The notes under the pieces were generated by a model, which saw only the letters and a list, made by a program, of their open reading frames with translations, did not search any database and was not told the DNA's origin. A stretch of 50,894 nucleotides of DNA from Gammaproteobacteria bacterium (GTDB lineage Bacteria; Pseudomonadota; Gammaproteobacteria; Enterobacterales; Kangiellaceae): the NCBI GenBank assembly GCA_013373375.1, contig JABXHY010000020.1:1-50894 (forward strand). The letters are read 5' to 3'. Shown here piece after piece: positions 16,924 to 25,236 of this stretch. A program made the translations under genes and the position numbers. How positions within the stretch are numbered: position 1 is the stretch's first letter; every line of letters starts with the position of its first letter.

Positions 16924-17814
16924 ATGAGTCAAACACAAAGTCCTGGAGCAAAATTAAGAGCGGCAGTCGCGAATAATCAACCTTTGCAAATTGTCGGAAC
17001 CATCAATGCTTACACTGCCCATATGGCAAAACGAGTTGGGCACCAAGCAATTTATTTATCAGGAGGAGGAGTCGCTGCTAATTCGTTAGGAATGCCCGAT
17101 CTTGGTATTAGCTCATTGGAAGACGTTTTAATTGATGTACGTCGAATTACTGACGTATGCGATTTACCATTATTGGTTGATGCTGACACCGGTTGGGGTG
17201 GTGCATTCAATATCGCACGAACAGTAAAGTCATTAATCAAAGCTGGTGCAGCGGGTTGTCATATTGAAGATCAAGTTGCCGCTAAGCGATGTGGTCACCG
17301 ACCAGGAAAAGAAATTGTATCAAAGGGCGAAATGATCGATCGAGTTAAGGCTGCGGTTGACGCTAAAACCGATGATCAATTTGTCGTTATGGCGCGAACT
17401 GATGCGTTAGCGGTTGAGGGAATGGACAGTGCAATTGAGCGAGCACTCGCGTGTGTCGAAGCAGGCGCGGATATGATATTTCCTGAAGCGATTAATTCTC
17501 TCGAGCAGTATAAAACATTCAAAGAGGCCGTAAAGGTACCCATCTTGGCCAATATTACTGAGTTTGGAAAAACGCCATTATTTTCAACTCCAGAACTCGG
17601 CGAAGTAGGGGTTGATATTGTGTTGTATTGTTGTGGTGCTTATCGCGCAATGAATAAAGGTGCACTAACCGTTTATGAAGCTTTGAAAAACGACGGACAT
17701 CAGCGCGATGTTGTCGATATCATGCAAACTCGAGAAGAATTATACGATTACTTAAACTATCACAGTTATGAGCAGAAACTAGACTCGCTGTTCGCAGAAA
17801 ATAAGGAGAAATAA
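16924..17814 (+). CDS. prpB: 2-methylisocitrate lyase
   Basis: 296 residues. It splits 2-methylisocitrate into pyruvate and succinate, the last step of the methylcitrate cycle. The isocitrate-lyase-superfamily features are present: [19 protein letters not shown], metal-binding aspartates D86 and D88 in [11 protein letters not shown], and the catalytic loop [10 protein letters not shown] with Cys123. Length and sequence fit PrpB rather than ICL. It is followed by prpC after 3 bp, so they form one transcript. RBS aagaga lies before ATG 16924. No PrpR-type regulator is encoded in the window. Confidence 0.95.
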   Translation: MSQTQSPGAKLRAAVANNQPLQIVGTINAYTAHMAKRVGHQAIYLSGGGVAANSLGMPDLGISSLEDVLIDVRRITDVCDLPLLVDADTGWGGAFNIARTVKSLIKAGAAGCHIEDQVAAKRCGHRPGKEIVSKGEMIDRVKAAVDAKTDDQFVVMARTDALAVEGMDSAIERALACVEAGADMIFPEAINSLEQYKTFKEAVKVPILANITEFGKTPLFSTPELGEVGVDIVLYCCGAYRAMNKGALTVYEALKNDGHQRDVVDIMQTREELYDYLNYHSYEQKLDSLFAENKEK

Positions 17815-17817
17815 AAA

Positions 17818-18960
17818 ATGACTGAGCAGAAAAAGAAAGGTAAAAAATCAGTCGCACTGTCTGGTGTTGACGCAGGTAACACAGCTTTATGTACTGTTGG
17901 ACGAACCGGTAATGACCTCGCTTATCGAGGATATGACATTCTTGATTTTGCAGAAAAAGCAGAGTTTGAAGAAATCGCTTATTTACTTATCCATGGAAAG
18001 CTTCCAACAAAAGCAGAGTTAAAGAATTATAAAGCGAAATTAAAAGCAATGCGTGGCTTACCATTAGCGGTTCAAGAAGCGCTTGAGTGTATTCCTGCTG
18101 CCGCACATCCAATGGATGTATTAAGAACGGGCTGTTCGGTTTTAGGAACGGTGCTACCAGAAAAAGATGATCACAACGTTTCTGATGCAAAAGATATTGC
18201 CGATCGTCTAATGGCTTCTTTTGGTTCGATGCTACTTTATTGGTATCACTTTAGTCACAATGGCCGTCGAATCGATACCCAAACGGACGATGATTCTATT
18301 GGCGCACATTTCCTGCATATGCTTCATGGTGAAAAACCAAGTGAGTCATGGGAAAAAGCGATGCACATTTCGCTTATTCTTTACGCAGAGCACGAGTTCA
18401 ATGCTTCAACTTTTACTAGCCGAGTAATTGCTGGTACAAATTCCGATATGTACTCTGCCGTGTGTGGAGCAATTGGTGCACTTCGAGGACCTAAGCATGG
18501 TGGAGCCAATGAAGTTGCTTTAGAAATTCAAAAGCGTTATGACTCAGCTGACGAAGCAGAAACTGATATAAAAGAACGTATGGCGCGTAAAGAAATCGTC
18601 ATCGGTTTTGGTCATCCGGTTTACACCGTTTCTGATCCTCGAAACAAAGTCATTAAAAAAGTAGCGGAGCAATTGTCACAAGAACAAGGTGATATGAAGC
18701 TTTATCAAGTCGCAGAGCGACTTGAGCAAGTGATGTGGGATGAAAAGAAAATGTTCCCGAACTTGGATTGGTTCTCTGCGGTTTCTTATCATCAAATGGG
18801 TATTCCAACTTCAATGTTCACACCGATATTTGTGATGTCTCGAATCACTGGTTGGGCAGCTCATATCATGGAACAACGTGTAGACGGTAAAATTATTCGA
18901 CCCAGCGCAACTTATGTTGGTCCAGAAGATCTCGAGTGGGTGGATATCGACAAGCGATAG
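17818..18960 (+). CDS. prpC: 2-methylcitrate synthase
   Basis: 380 residues, short-type citrate-synthase family typical of PrpC. It condenses propionyl-CoA with oxaloacetate to 2-methylcitrate. The catalytic residues are in place: H227 (GPKHGGANE), H266 ([13 protein letters not shown]) and D317 ([11 protein letters not shown]). The N-terminus is lysine-rich ([10 protein letters not shown]) and precedes the usual [19 protein letters not shown]. It starts 3 bp after the prpB stop with RBS aaggag. A strong terminator stands between it and the downstream PrpD-like gene, an unusual separation for this pathway. Confidence 0.95.
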   Translation: MTEQKKKGKKSVALSGVDAGNTALCTVGRTGNDLAYRGYDILDFAEKAEFEEIAYLLIHGKLPTKAELKNYKAKLKAMRGLPLAVQEALECIPAAAHPMDVLRTGCSVLGTVLPEKDDHNVSDAKDIADRLMASFGSMLLYWYHFSHNGRRIDTQTDDDSIGAHFLHMLHGEKPSESWEKAMHISLILYAEHEFNASTFTSRVIAGTNSDMYSAVCGAIGALRGPKHGGANEVALEIQKRYDSADEAETDIKERMARKEIVIGFGHPVYTVSDPRNKVIKKVAEQLSQEQGDMKLYQVAERLEQVMWDEKKMFPNLDWFSAVSYHQMGIPTSMFTPIFVMSRITGWAAHIMEQRVDGKIIRPSATYVGPEDLEWVDIDKR

Positions 18961-19030
18961 CTGAGTTGTTAATGATTACTTAATTGTGTAAAACAATTGC
19001 ATTACAGTCATTAACGATTTAATCCCTCTG

Positions 19031-19071
19031 AAATGCCGCAATCGAATTTCTATTTGCTTGCGGCATTTTTT
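19031..19071 (+). terminator. strong intrinsic terminator after prpC
   Basis: AAATGCCGCAA (19031-19041) and TTGCGGCATTT (19058-19068) form a perfect 11-bp stem with a 16-nt loop and a T-run to 19071. It ends just 43 bp before the PrpD-like start codon, so that gene needs read-through or its own promoter. Confidence 0.85.
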
Positions 19072-19113
19072 ATAGCTAGTCTAAAGCCAAAAAAAAAAGG
19101 AAAGAGATCGGTC

Positions 19114-20529
19114 ATGATGAACCCTTTAAACTTGGTAACTCATTCTCTATTTAAGCAGATTGCTCAATACGTCACTCAGTATGAAATAAAATCTAATGAT
19201 ACGTTAGCGTATGCGTTACTACGGTTGCGCGATGCCGTTGGTTGTGCGGCAGAAGGTATGTCCTATCCGGAATGCATTAAGCATCTTGGACCAATAGTGC
19301 CGGGTACCTGGGTTCCTCATGGTGCCCGAGTTATTGGCACACAGCTCGAATTAGATCCAATTAAAGCAACCTTTGATAATGCTGTATTAATGAGCTGGTC
19401 GCGACATAATGATTGTCTCGTTAGTGAAGACGGCAATTTATTTGCTAGTCCATCAATTTGTATTTCATCTGTCTTATCGGTAAGCGACTTTGTTTCTCGA
19501 CAGCATATTGCAGGCGGATACCCATCATTGAGCATGAAAGAGTTGCTTGTTTCAATAGTGAAAGTTTATGAGATTTTCGGTGCATTTCTGACCTACGTTG
19601 AAACAAAAGACTCAGGTTCAAACCAAAACACAAATAACTATCTTGCAGCAAAAATAGCATCCGTTGCTGTTTGCACACATATTCTGGGTGGAGGAGAAAT
19701 CGAAATAATCGATGCACTCTCGCAAGTTTGCGCCGATGGTTTATCAATAGATTTGGTAAATGAAGAAGGGGCTTATCGACATTTATGGGGCAGTGGTGAT
19801 TCAGTAAGTCGCGCTATCCGGTTAGCATTGATCACTATGACAGGTGAATCTGGATATTCAAAAATAAATAACGAAAGGCATGAATCGAGATGCCCTTCAG
19901 ACGAAAACCAACCAGTTCAAATTAACCTGCAAGACCATTTTATTAAAAATGCATTTACAAAATTTCATGGGAGTGCAGTGCCCGCAATAACCTCTGCTAT
20001 AGAAGCCGCTAGTTTGTTAAATATTGATATCGTTACTAATAAAGATGCCATTGAAAGCGTAACGGTTGAATTTACTACGAATAAAGATGATTTTTTACAA
20101 CAAGCAAATTTAACCGCCAGTAATGAATCGTTTTCTGAAGAGCTTAAACTCATTGTTGCAGCACTCTTTACAGGCGAAGTTAGTTATCAACAATTAAAGA
20201 GCACGCAATTTTTTAATGCGTCTTTGTCAAATGCGAATGTAAAGCTTGAGCCAACTGAGCCTAATGAAAATTTGATTAACGGATTATCCGCTCGTGTTCG
20301 AGTTGAATTCAACAATGGAGAAGAACCAAAAACAGCGCAAGTGAGGTTGCCGATTTCAGACGTTTCTCGCTTTGATGAACAGCAGGAACTGTTAATTGGT
20401 AAATTTTCGCAGCAAGCTCAGATGCGATATCCAAAAAAGCATGCTGAACAGATTTCACACCTGATGGAGAATTTAGATAATGTGACCAATATGACGGTTA
20501 ATGAATTTATGGACTTTCTGGTAATTTAA
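19114..20529 (+). CDS. divergent MmgE/PrpD family protein (possible pseudoenzyme)
   Basis: 471 residues from ATG 19114 (ggaaagag upstream; the next codon is also ATG). An upstream in-frame ATG at 19033 sits inside the prpC terminator and is rejected. It is clearly PrpD-related: LGPIVPGTWVPHGARVIGTQLELDP and SGDSVSRAIRLALI match E. coli PrpD nearly block for block. But the hallmark LDFNDTWLAAEWGHPSDN is here WSRHNDCLVSEDGNLFASPS, the block normally reading GFYDVSF is missing, and FPAEFHSQ and DHCIQY are not recognisable. The frame is intact across its whole length. It sits in the place of 2-methylcitrate dehydratase, but activity is doubtful; it may have another role or be a recently decaying copy. 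Confidence 0.8.
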   Translation: MMNPLNLVTHSLFKQIAQYVTQYEIKSNDTLAYALLRLRDAVGCAAEGMSYPECIKHLGPIVPGTWVPHGARVIGTQLELDPIKATFDNAVLMSWSRHNDCLVSEDGNLFASPSICISSVLSVSDFVSRQHIAGGYPSLSMKELLVSIVKVYEIFGAFLTYVETKDSGSNQNTNNYLAAKIASVAVCTHILGGGEIEIIDALSQVCADGLSIDLVNEEGAYRHLWGSGDSVSRAIRLALITMTGESGYSKINNERHESRCPSDENQPVQINLQDHFIKNAFTKFHGSAVPAITSAIEAASLLNIDIVTNKDAIESVTVEFTTNKDDFLQQANLTASNESFSEELKLIVAALFTGEVSYQQLKSTQFFNASLSNANVKLEPTEPNENLINGLSARVRVEFNNGEEPKTAQVRLPISDVSRFDEQQELLIGKFSQQAQMRYPKKHAEQISHLMENLDNVTNMTVNEFMDFLVI

Positions 20530-20572
20530 AGTGTTGTCAATTTTTTGAGTAATGCACAAAAAATAAATCTGA

Positions 20573-20617
20573 ATTTTAGAGCTATGACATTTAGAGCTAT
20601 GGATTTTAGAACTCTGG
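20573..20617. repeat. three imperfect 14-15 bp tandem repeats over the trmO 3' end
   Basis: ATTTTAGAGCTATG (20573-20586), ATTTAGAGCTATG (20589-20601) and ATTTTAGAACTCTGG (20603-20617). The last copy contains the trmO stop codon, so the repeat looks like a small duplication growing from the end of trmO into the convergent intergenic space. No terminator function is obvious. Confidence 0.6.
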
Positions 20618-21340
20618 ATTCTCGATTTTGGAGATAGCTAACACCTGCACAAGGTTTGCCGATATAAATTTAAATTGAATATTATAATTGTATAACGTCA
20701 TTCCGTAAGTTTTGAGCTCTTCAGAATGACGACGATACCCTGGTCTAGGGTCTTGTATTAGCACTTGAGTGATGGTCGATTGGATGTTTGGTATGTCGGC
20801 CGCTACTATATTTAAGGTTTCTAATGACTCTTGTGTGAATTCAACTTCAACATTTAAATTGTCCGGCTTTATTGCGTAAGAAGCTGCTGCATCAGGGATA
20901 CTGTCGGAATAGGGAACGTAGGGTTTTATATCAAGAATAGGTGTGCCATCAACAAAATCGCCACCATAAATTTCAATTATGATTTGAGAGTTCTTGGTAC
21001 AAATGGATTTTAGTTTGACTGCACTCATACCAATATTATTGGGTCTAAATGAGCTGCGAGATGCAAAGACACCTATCTTTGTATTCCCTCCAAGTCGTGG
21101 TGGGCGAATCAAAGGTGACCATTCTTGCTGTTTATTTTGGTGAAACTCAAAGATTACCCATAAGTGACTGAATTGCTCCAATCCACGAACAGCATTTGGA
21201 TCATTAAAAGGATGGACCAAATGCAATTCTGAGATGGCGGATGTTACTAAACCTGGTTGACGAGGAATGGCAAATTTTTCTTTGTAAGGAGATCGTATAT
21301 ATCCAATCGGAATTAATTTGCCTTCATCTGTCGAATTCAT
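20606..21340 (-). CDS. trmO: tRNA (t6A37) N6-methyltransferase TrmO
   Basis: 244 residues from ATG 21340, close to the usual 235 or so. A TTG further upstream (21394) would overlap the YceI gene and add 18 unconserved residues. Family blocks are present: PIGYIRSPYKEKFAIPRQPG, then LEQFSHLWVIFEFHQN, FASRSSFRPNNIGMSAVKL, GGDFVDGTPILDIKPY and DPRPGYRR. TrmO (YaeB/TsaA fold) uses S-adenosylmethionine to methylate N6 of t6A37 in ACY-reading tRNA-Thr. It lies just downstream of the YceI gene on the same strand, 31 bp after its stop. Three short repeats overlap its 3' end. Confidence 0.93.
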   Translation of the reverse strand: MNSTDEGKLIPIGYIRSPYKEKFAIPRQPGLVTSAISELHLVHPFNDPNAVRGLEQFSHLWVIFEFHQNKQQEWSPLIRPPRLGGNTKIGVFASRSSFRPNNIGMSAVKLKSICTKNSQIIIEIYGGDFVDGTPILDIKPYVPYSDSIPDAAASYAIKPDNLNVEVEFTQESLETLNIVAADIPNIQSTITQVLIQDPRPGYRRHSEELKTYGMTLYNYNIQFKFISANLVQVLAISKIENPEF

Positions 21341-21371
21341 AATTTTTCTTACTAAAAAATTACTTATAGTT

Positions 21372-21953
21372 CTACTTGGCTGAGTCAAATACAAACACTA
21401 AATTCACAGGAATAACTGCATCTATCGAATTAAGTTTGGCTAACTGTTGCAGTTTAAGAATACCTCCAACTAATTCAAATGGTTCAGCTTGAATAAAAAT
21501 TGGTAATGTATTAACGACTTGAATTTGTTTCTTATTTAACTTAGTGACTCTAAATGCAGCTTTATTCTGGTTACTTTTTCCATGCAGATTCAAAGTGAAT
21601 GCTTGTTCAATATCTACCGACTTTCCAATGGAAAGCTCTTCAACAAACCCATCAGGTAGTGAGAGCTCGATTGTTGCCGTTGAGAACTTGTCGACCTTAA
21701 AAAGATGCTCCTTCATTCGTTGATTTCGGATGTCAATATTGGTTTCAACACTGCTTAAGTCGATACTAATGAATACATTTTTATTATTCGTTACCTTGCC
21801 ACTGAAGTTTTTAAAAGAATGGTTCTCAGCAACTGCAGAGTTTTTAACAGATGAAAAAATTAGCTTGGATTCTGCGCTGTTTAAAGACCAGTTTTGAGCC
21901 GAGAGCGAAAATGACGCAAACAACATCAGACAAGTAACCAATATAGATTTCAT
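21372..21953 (-). CDS. YceI-family periplasmic protein
   Basis: 193 residues with a clean Sec signal (SILVTCLMLFASFSLSA, cleavage near SAQ-NW). It continues with the YceI start WSLNSAESKLIFSSVKN and a lipocalin-like beta-barrel pattern: VFISIDLSSVETNIDIRN, RMKEHLFKVDKFSTATIEL. YceI proteins bind isoprenoid-like or amide lipids; several are base- or stress-induced, and the physiological ligand here is unknown. The paired trmO gene is probably a co-transcribed but unrelated neighbour. No cytochrome b561 gene, a frequent YceI partner, is present. Confidence 0.9.
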   Translation of the reverse strand: MKSILVTCLMLFASFSLSAQNWSLNSAESKLIFSSVKNSAVAENHSFKNFSGKVTNNKNVFISIDLSSVETNIDIRNQRMKEHLFKVDKFSTATIELSLPDGFVEELSIGKSVDIEQAFTLNLHGKSNQNKAAFRVTKLNKKQIQVVNTLPIFIQAEPFELVGGILKLQQLAKLNSIDAVIPVNLVFVFDSAK

Positions 21954-22059
21954 GATATGAACAACCTCTTATGAATAAGTGAGATGTGTGACTTTAGTCT
22001 AAAGTACGTAGATAATATTCAGATAGATGAAAGATACCATTTTTGAGGAATAGGGTAAA

Positions 22060-22821
22060 TTGAAGCCTCCAACAGACCTTCGACAATTATTTTGTTTTGG
22101 CGACTCATCGACCGCGGGTGAGAGTGACATTGAACATGCTGGCTGGGTTGCTCGTTTATCAAGTTCTGCAATAAAGCGTAATCATCAATCCAACAATACT
22201 TGTCAGTCAAAAGATGAAAGTACCTCTCCAGCTATCTTGGATTGTCGAGTTTATGGACTGGGTGTTGGCGGTGAAACAGTCGATGGTTTGCTAGTTCGAT
22301 TTGAAAGTGAGTATCTATACCGTAAAATTAACAACAGTCGAAGGCTGGTGATTCTTCAGTACGGCATTAATGACATCGTCATTCATAAAAACAAAAACAA
22401 GGTACCTGTTGATATCTTCAAAAGTAAGTTAACTAAGGTGATTCAATTCTGTCTTAAAGATAAGGTTTCGGTTGCGCTTTTAGAACTGCAATCAATTGCA
22501 ACTCCACAGCAAAATCATGCTCTTAACGAAGGAAACGATGGAAAAGGTGTAACTGGAGAAGGAGTAACTGGAGAAGATTCTGTAAGGGCATCTTCTGTTC
22601 GGCGTATGCAGGACGTTGACCTCTACAATCGAGCATTACAAGAATTAAAACACCTCTATCCGATCGAGGTTTATCGATGGCAAGATATTATGAGTTATTC
22701 AAACATTACTGAAGCGAGAGAGTTGTTAGCGTCCGATGGATACCACTTAAATTCTAAAGGGCATAAGGCTCTGGCGAATTACTTGGAAAATTGCGTCGGA
22801 ATCTTCGACTCAAACTCCTGA
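22060..22821 (+). CDS. SGNH/GDSL hydrolase
   Basis: 253 residues starting at TTG 22060, which has gagg and aggg purine runs upstream and no better ATG before the first catalytic block. Block I is CFGDSSTAGESD (Ser nucleophile in GDS), the block III counterpart is QYGINDIVIH (Asn), and block V is SDGYHLNSKGH with the Asp-x-x-His pair. Cytoplasmic-looking, with no signal peptide. It resembles the esterase/lysophospholipase group of short GDSL hydrolases, but the substrate is not predictable. A short internal duplication (GKGVTGEGVTGED, about 160-172) lies in a variable loop. It is divergent from the YceI gene. Confidence 0.8.
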   Translation: MKPPTDLRQLFCFGDSSTAGESDIEHAGWVARLSSSAIKRNHQSNNTCQSKDESTSPAILDCRVYGLGVGGETVDGLLVRFESEYLYRKINNSRRLVILQYGINDIVIHKNKNKVPVDIFKSKLTKVIQFCLKDKVSVALLELQSIATPQQNHALNEGNDGKGVTGEGVTGEDSVRASSVRRMQDVDLYNRALQELKHLYPIEVYRWQDIMSYSNITEARELLASDGYHLNSKGHKALANYLENCVGIFDSNS

Positions 22822-23143
22822 AGTTGATGGAGTTCAGCCATTAAGACAAATGAGCACTATTGTACCCTTGTTGCACCGTAACATTATTAGTCTGTTTGCG
22901 TTTGTTAAAGTCACACTTGTTGTGCGAAACTAAAGCCACAAAGGGCTGTTTTCGGCTGGTATAGTCGGTTTTTAGTAAAGTTGTACATTGCTGGTATTTG
23001 ATGATCCGAGTTTGAGGTTTAAATGCATCGACTTTGATTTGTGTTCTTTTATAATGCCGCGGTCATTTTGCTGACTGGTCTGAGTGTTAATCGACAGCCT
23101 TAGCCCATATAATCCATGTATTAGTAAACTTAGGAATTAATGT
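22822..23143 (+). promoter_or_regulatory. 322-bp gene-free stretch with gcdH promoter
   Basis: No coding sequence is visible. A likely promoter is TCGACT (23028-23033), 16 bp spacer, TATAAT (23050-23055), about 90 bp before the gcdH ATG. A short AGCC...GGCT pairing near 22930-22960 could end the SGNH hydrolase transcript but lacks a clean U-run. Confidence 0.4.
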
Positions 23144-24322
23144 ATGTCTGGTGGAGTATTATCGAATTGGGATGATTTGTTATTGCTTGATGAGCAATTA
23201 ACGGAAGAAGAACGAATGATTCGTGATTCGGCTTATCAATATGCCCAAGAAAAATTATTACCTCGAGTGTTAGAAGCGAATCGTCATGAGCATTTTGATA
23301 CCGAGATAATGACCGAACTTGGCGAGCTTGGATTATTGGGTTCGACCATCGACGGTTACGGTTGTGCTGGCACCAGTTATGTAGCCTACGGCTTAGTCGC
23401 GAGAGAAATCGAGCGAGTCGACTCTGGATACCGTTCTGCCTGCTCGGTTCAGTCGTCGCTAGTTATGTATCCGATTTATAAATTCGGCAGTGAAGCGCAA
23501 AAAGAAAAATATTTACCGAAACTAGCGACCGGAGAATTCATAGGTTGTTTTGGATTGACTGAGCCCGATGCAGGATCTGACCCTGGTTCAATGAAAACCC
23601 GAGCCAAGAAAGTCGATGGTGGTTATTTACTGTCGGGAAGTAAAATGTGGATTACAAATTCGCCAGTTGCCGACGTTTTTGTCGTATGGGCGAAAAATGA
23701 TGAAGGGATTATTCGAGGTTTTGTTCTAGAAAAAGGAATGGAAGGTTTATCTGCTCCTAAAATTGATGGCAAGTTTTCACTTCGTGCGTCTATCACGGGT
23801 GAAATCGTTATGGATGGAGTCTTTGTACCAGAAGAAAACATGTTCCCTGAAGTAACGGGATTACGTGGGCCGTTCAGTTGCTTAAACATGGCTCGTTACG
23901 GAATTTCATGGGGCGCAATGGGCGCCGCGGAAGCCTGTTGGCATGCGGCTCGCCAATACACCCTCGACCGCAAACAGTTCGATAAACCTTTAGCGGCAAA
24001 TCAGCTAGTGCAAAAGAAGTTGGCTGACATGCAAACTGAGATTTCATTAGGATTACAGGCGTCTCTTCGAGTTGGGCGATTAATCGACGAGCAACGTTTT
24101 AAACCTGAGATGATTTCGATGGTTAAACGTAATGCTTGTGGTAAAGCTCTTGAAATTGCAAGAACAGCACGTGATATGCACGGTGGAAATGGAATCAATG
24201 ATGAATATCATGTGATTCGACATATGATGAACCTGGAAGCAGTGAATACCTATGAGGGGACTCATGATGTTCACGCTCTAATTCTTGGAAGAGCGCAAAC
24301 AGGCCTTCAAGCTTTTAAGTAA
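23144..24322 (+). CDS. gcdH: glutaryl-CoA dehydrogenase
   Basis: 392 residues of the acyl-CoA dehydrogenase fold. Several blocks are specific for [66 protein letters not shown] and [21 protein letters not shown]. The catalytic Glu371 is in [17 protein letters not shown]. The enzyme oxidises and decarboxylates glutaryl-CoA to crotonyl-CoA in lysine, tryptophan or aromatic breakdown, passing electrons to ETF. It is monocistronic with its own promoter and a strong terminator; the usual LysR partner or CoA-transferase (caiB-like) gene is absent. Confidence 0.94.
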   Translation: MSGGVLSNWDDLLLLDEQLTEEERMIRDSAYQYAQEKLLPRVLEANRHEHFDTEIMTELGELGLLGSTIDGYGCAGTSYVAYGLVAREIERVDSGYRSACSVQSSLVMYPIYKFGSEAQKEKYLPKLATGEFIGCFGLTEPDAGSDPGSMKTRAKKVDGGYLLSGSKMWITNSPVADVFVVWAKNDEGIIRGFVLEKGMEGLSAPKIDGKFSLRASITGEIVMDGVFVPEENMFPEVTGLRGPFSCLNMARYGISWGAMGAAEACWHAARQYTLDRKQFDKPLAANQLVQKKLADMQTEISLGLQASLRVGRLIDEQRFKPEMISMVKRNACGKALEIARTARDMHGGNGINDEYHVIRHMMNLEAVNTYEGTHDVHALILGRAQTGLQAFK

Positions 24323-24342
24323 GCTAAACTCAATGTTTCAAT

Positions 24343-24368
24343 AGCCAGCGTTTAGCTGGCTTTTTTTT
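24343..24368 (+). terminator. intrinsic terminator after gcdH
   Basis: AGCCAGC (24343-24349), loop gttta, GCTGGCT (24355-24361), followed by a run of eight T. Classic form. Confidence 0.9.
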
Positions 24369-24451
24369 GCCTGAAATCAAGCACCTAGTTTATTTTCGTG
24401 TGCTATAGTTTATCTATACAAAACGCATATGCCATTGGAAAATGGAGTTTT

Positions 24452-25027
24452 ATGATAGAACTTTCCGTTGTCATTTTTGCAGGAGGAGCCTCTCGTCGTC
24501 TTGGGGTCACCAAGCAAATGATTAATTATCATGGTGTCACTTTAATTGCGCATGCCTGTAGAAGAGCGCTTCAACTCTCAAATAATGTAACGGTCATCAC
24601 AGGCGCAAATCACCACAGTGTCGAAGCGGAAGCGCATAAATTTAAAGTCGATGTCGTATATAATCCTAAATGGGAAGAAGGGCTTGCCAACTCTGTCAGT
24701 TTAGCGATAAAGCATGAGTTTAATGCAAAACACGTGTTACTAATGAACTGTGACCAACCCTTGATTCCTTTAGATCATTACCAGGCGCTCGTTGAAAAGT
24801 CTAAGATAGAAGCCGACAAAATTATTGCAACCGAATGTGATGACGTTTATCAACTGCCAGCTGTTTTCCCTAATCGGCTGTTTTATGAGTTGACCACGTT
24901 GCAAGAAGACGACTCTCCTGATAGTGTGATTCAGGCTCACCTAGCGGAAGTTAGCTCCATTACCCATGAAAACGCTGCGTTTACAGTAGACACTGTTGAC
25001 GACATGAGGCGCCTCAAAGAGTTCTAG
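24452..25027 (+). CDS. MocA/MobA-like molybdopterin nucleotidyltransferase
   Basis: 191 residues from ATG 24452 (ggag 5 nt upstream). A longer in-frame start at 24398 has no RBS. The N-terminal nucleotide-binding loop is FAGGASRRLGVTKQMI, and LLMNCDQPLIPLDHYQAL holds the metal-binding Asp region. Length matches E. coli MocA (192), which attaches CMP to molybdopterin for xanthine-dehydrogenase-family enzymes. The conserved GxxGxP segment of MocA is replaced by QLPAVFPNRLF. A second MocA-like protein is encoded at 35053, inside a Mo hydroxylase operon; this one stands alone between gcdH and acnB, so its target enzyme is unclear. Confidence 0.82.
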   Translation: MIELSVVIFAGGASRRLGVTKQMINYHGVTLIAHACRRALQLSNNVTVITGANHHSVEAEAHKFKVDVVYNPKWEEGLANSVSLAIKHEFNAKHVLLMNCDQPLIPLDHYQALVEKSKIEADKIIATECDDVYQLPAVFPNRLFYELTTLQEDDSPDSVIQAHLAEVSSITHENAAFTVDTVDDMRRLKEF

Positions 25028-25129
25028 TTGGTCATATAGCAACCGACATAAACGCCAGCCTCTCATTTTTTATCTTCAAATAGCTCCAGAGCCTTTCAGG
25101 TAGTAATTTATTCCATGTGTTAATTGCTG

Positions 25130-25135
25130 TATAAT
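25130..25135 (+). promoter_or_regulatory. -10 element of the acnB promoter
   Basis: TATAAT about 100 bp before the acnB start. A weak TTTATT stands 17 bp upstream. The long leader (about 95 nt) would allow post-transcriptional control, as known for acnB in other bacteria. Confidence 0.4.
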
Positions 25136-25236
25136 TCGCTCCCTAAATTTTGCTAACAAGCGCCGATTTGACCTAACTTTGCGTTCTTTTGGCGTGAAAT
25201 TGTATTTAAACCAGTCGACCAACGAGGATTTAATTC

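Noticed and set aside
19033-19113. N-terminal extension of the PrpD-like protein
   Set aside because: The ATG at 19033 lies in the stem of the prpC terminator; a good RBS precedes ATG 19114.
21341-21394. N-terminal extension of TrmO from TTG 21394
   Set aside because: It would overlap the YceI coding end and add 18 residues not found in the family.
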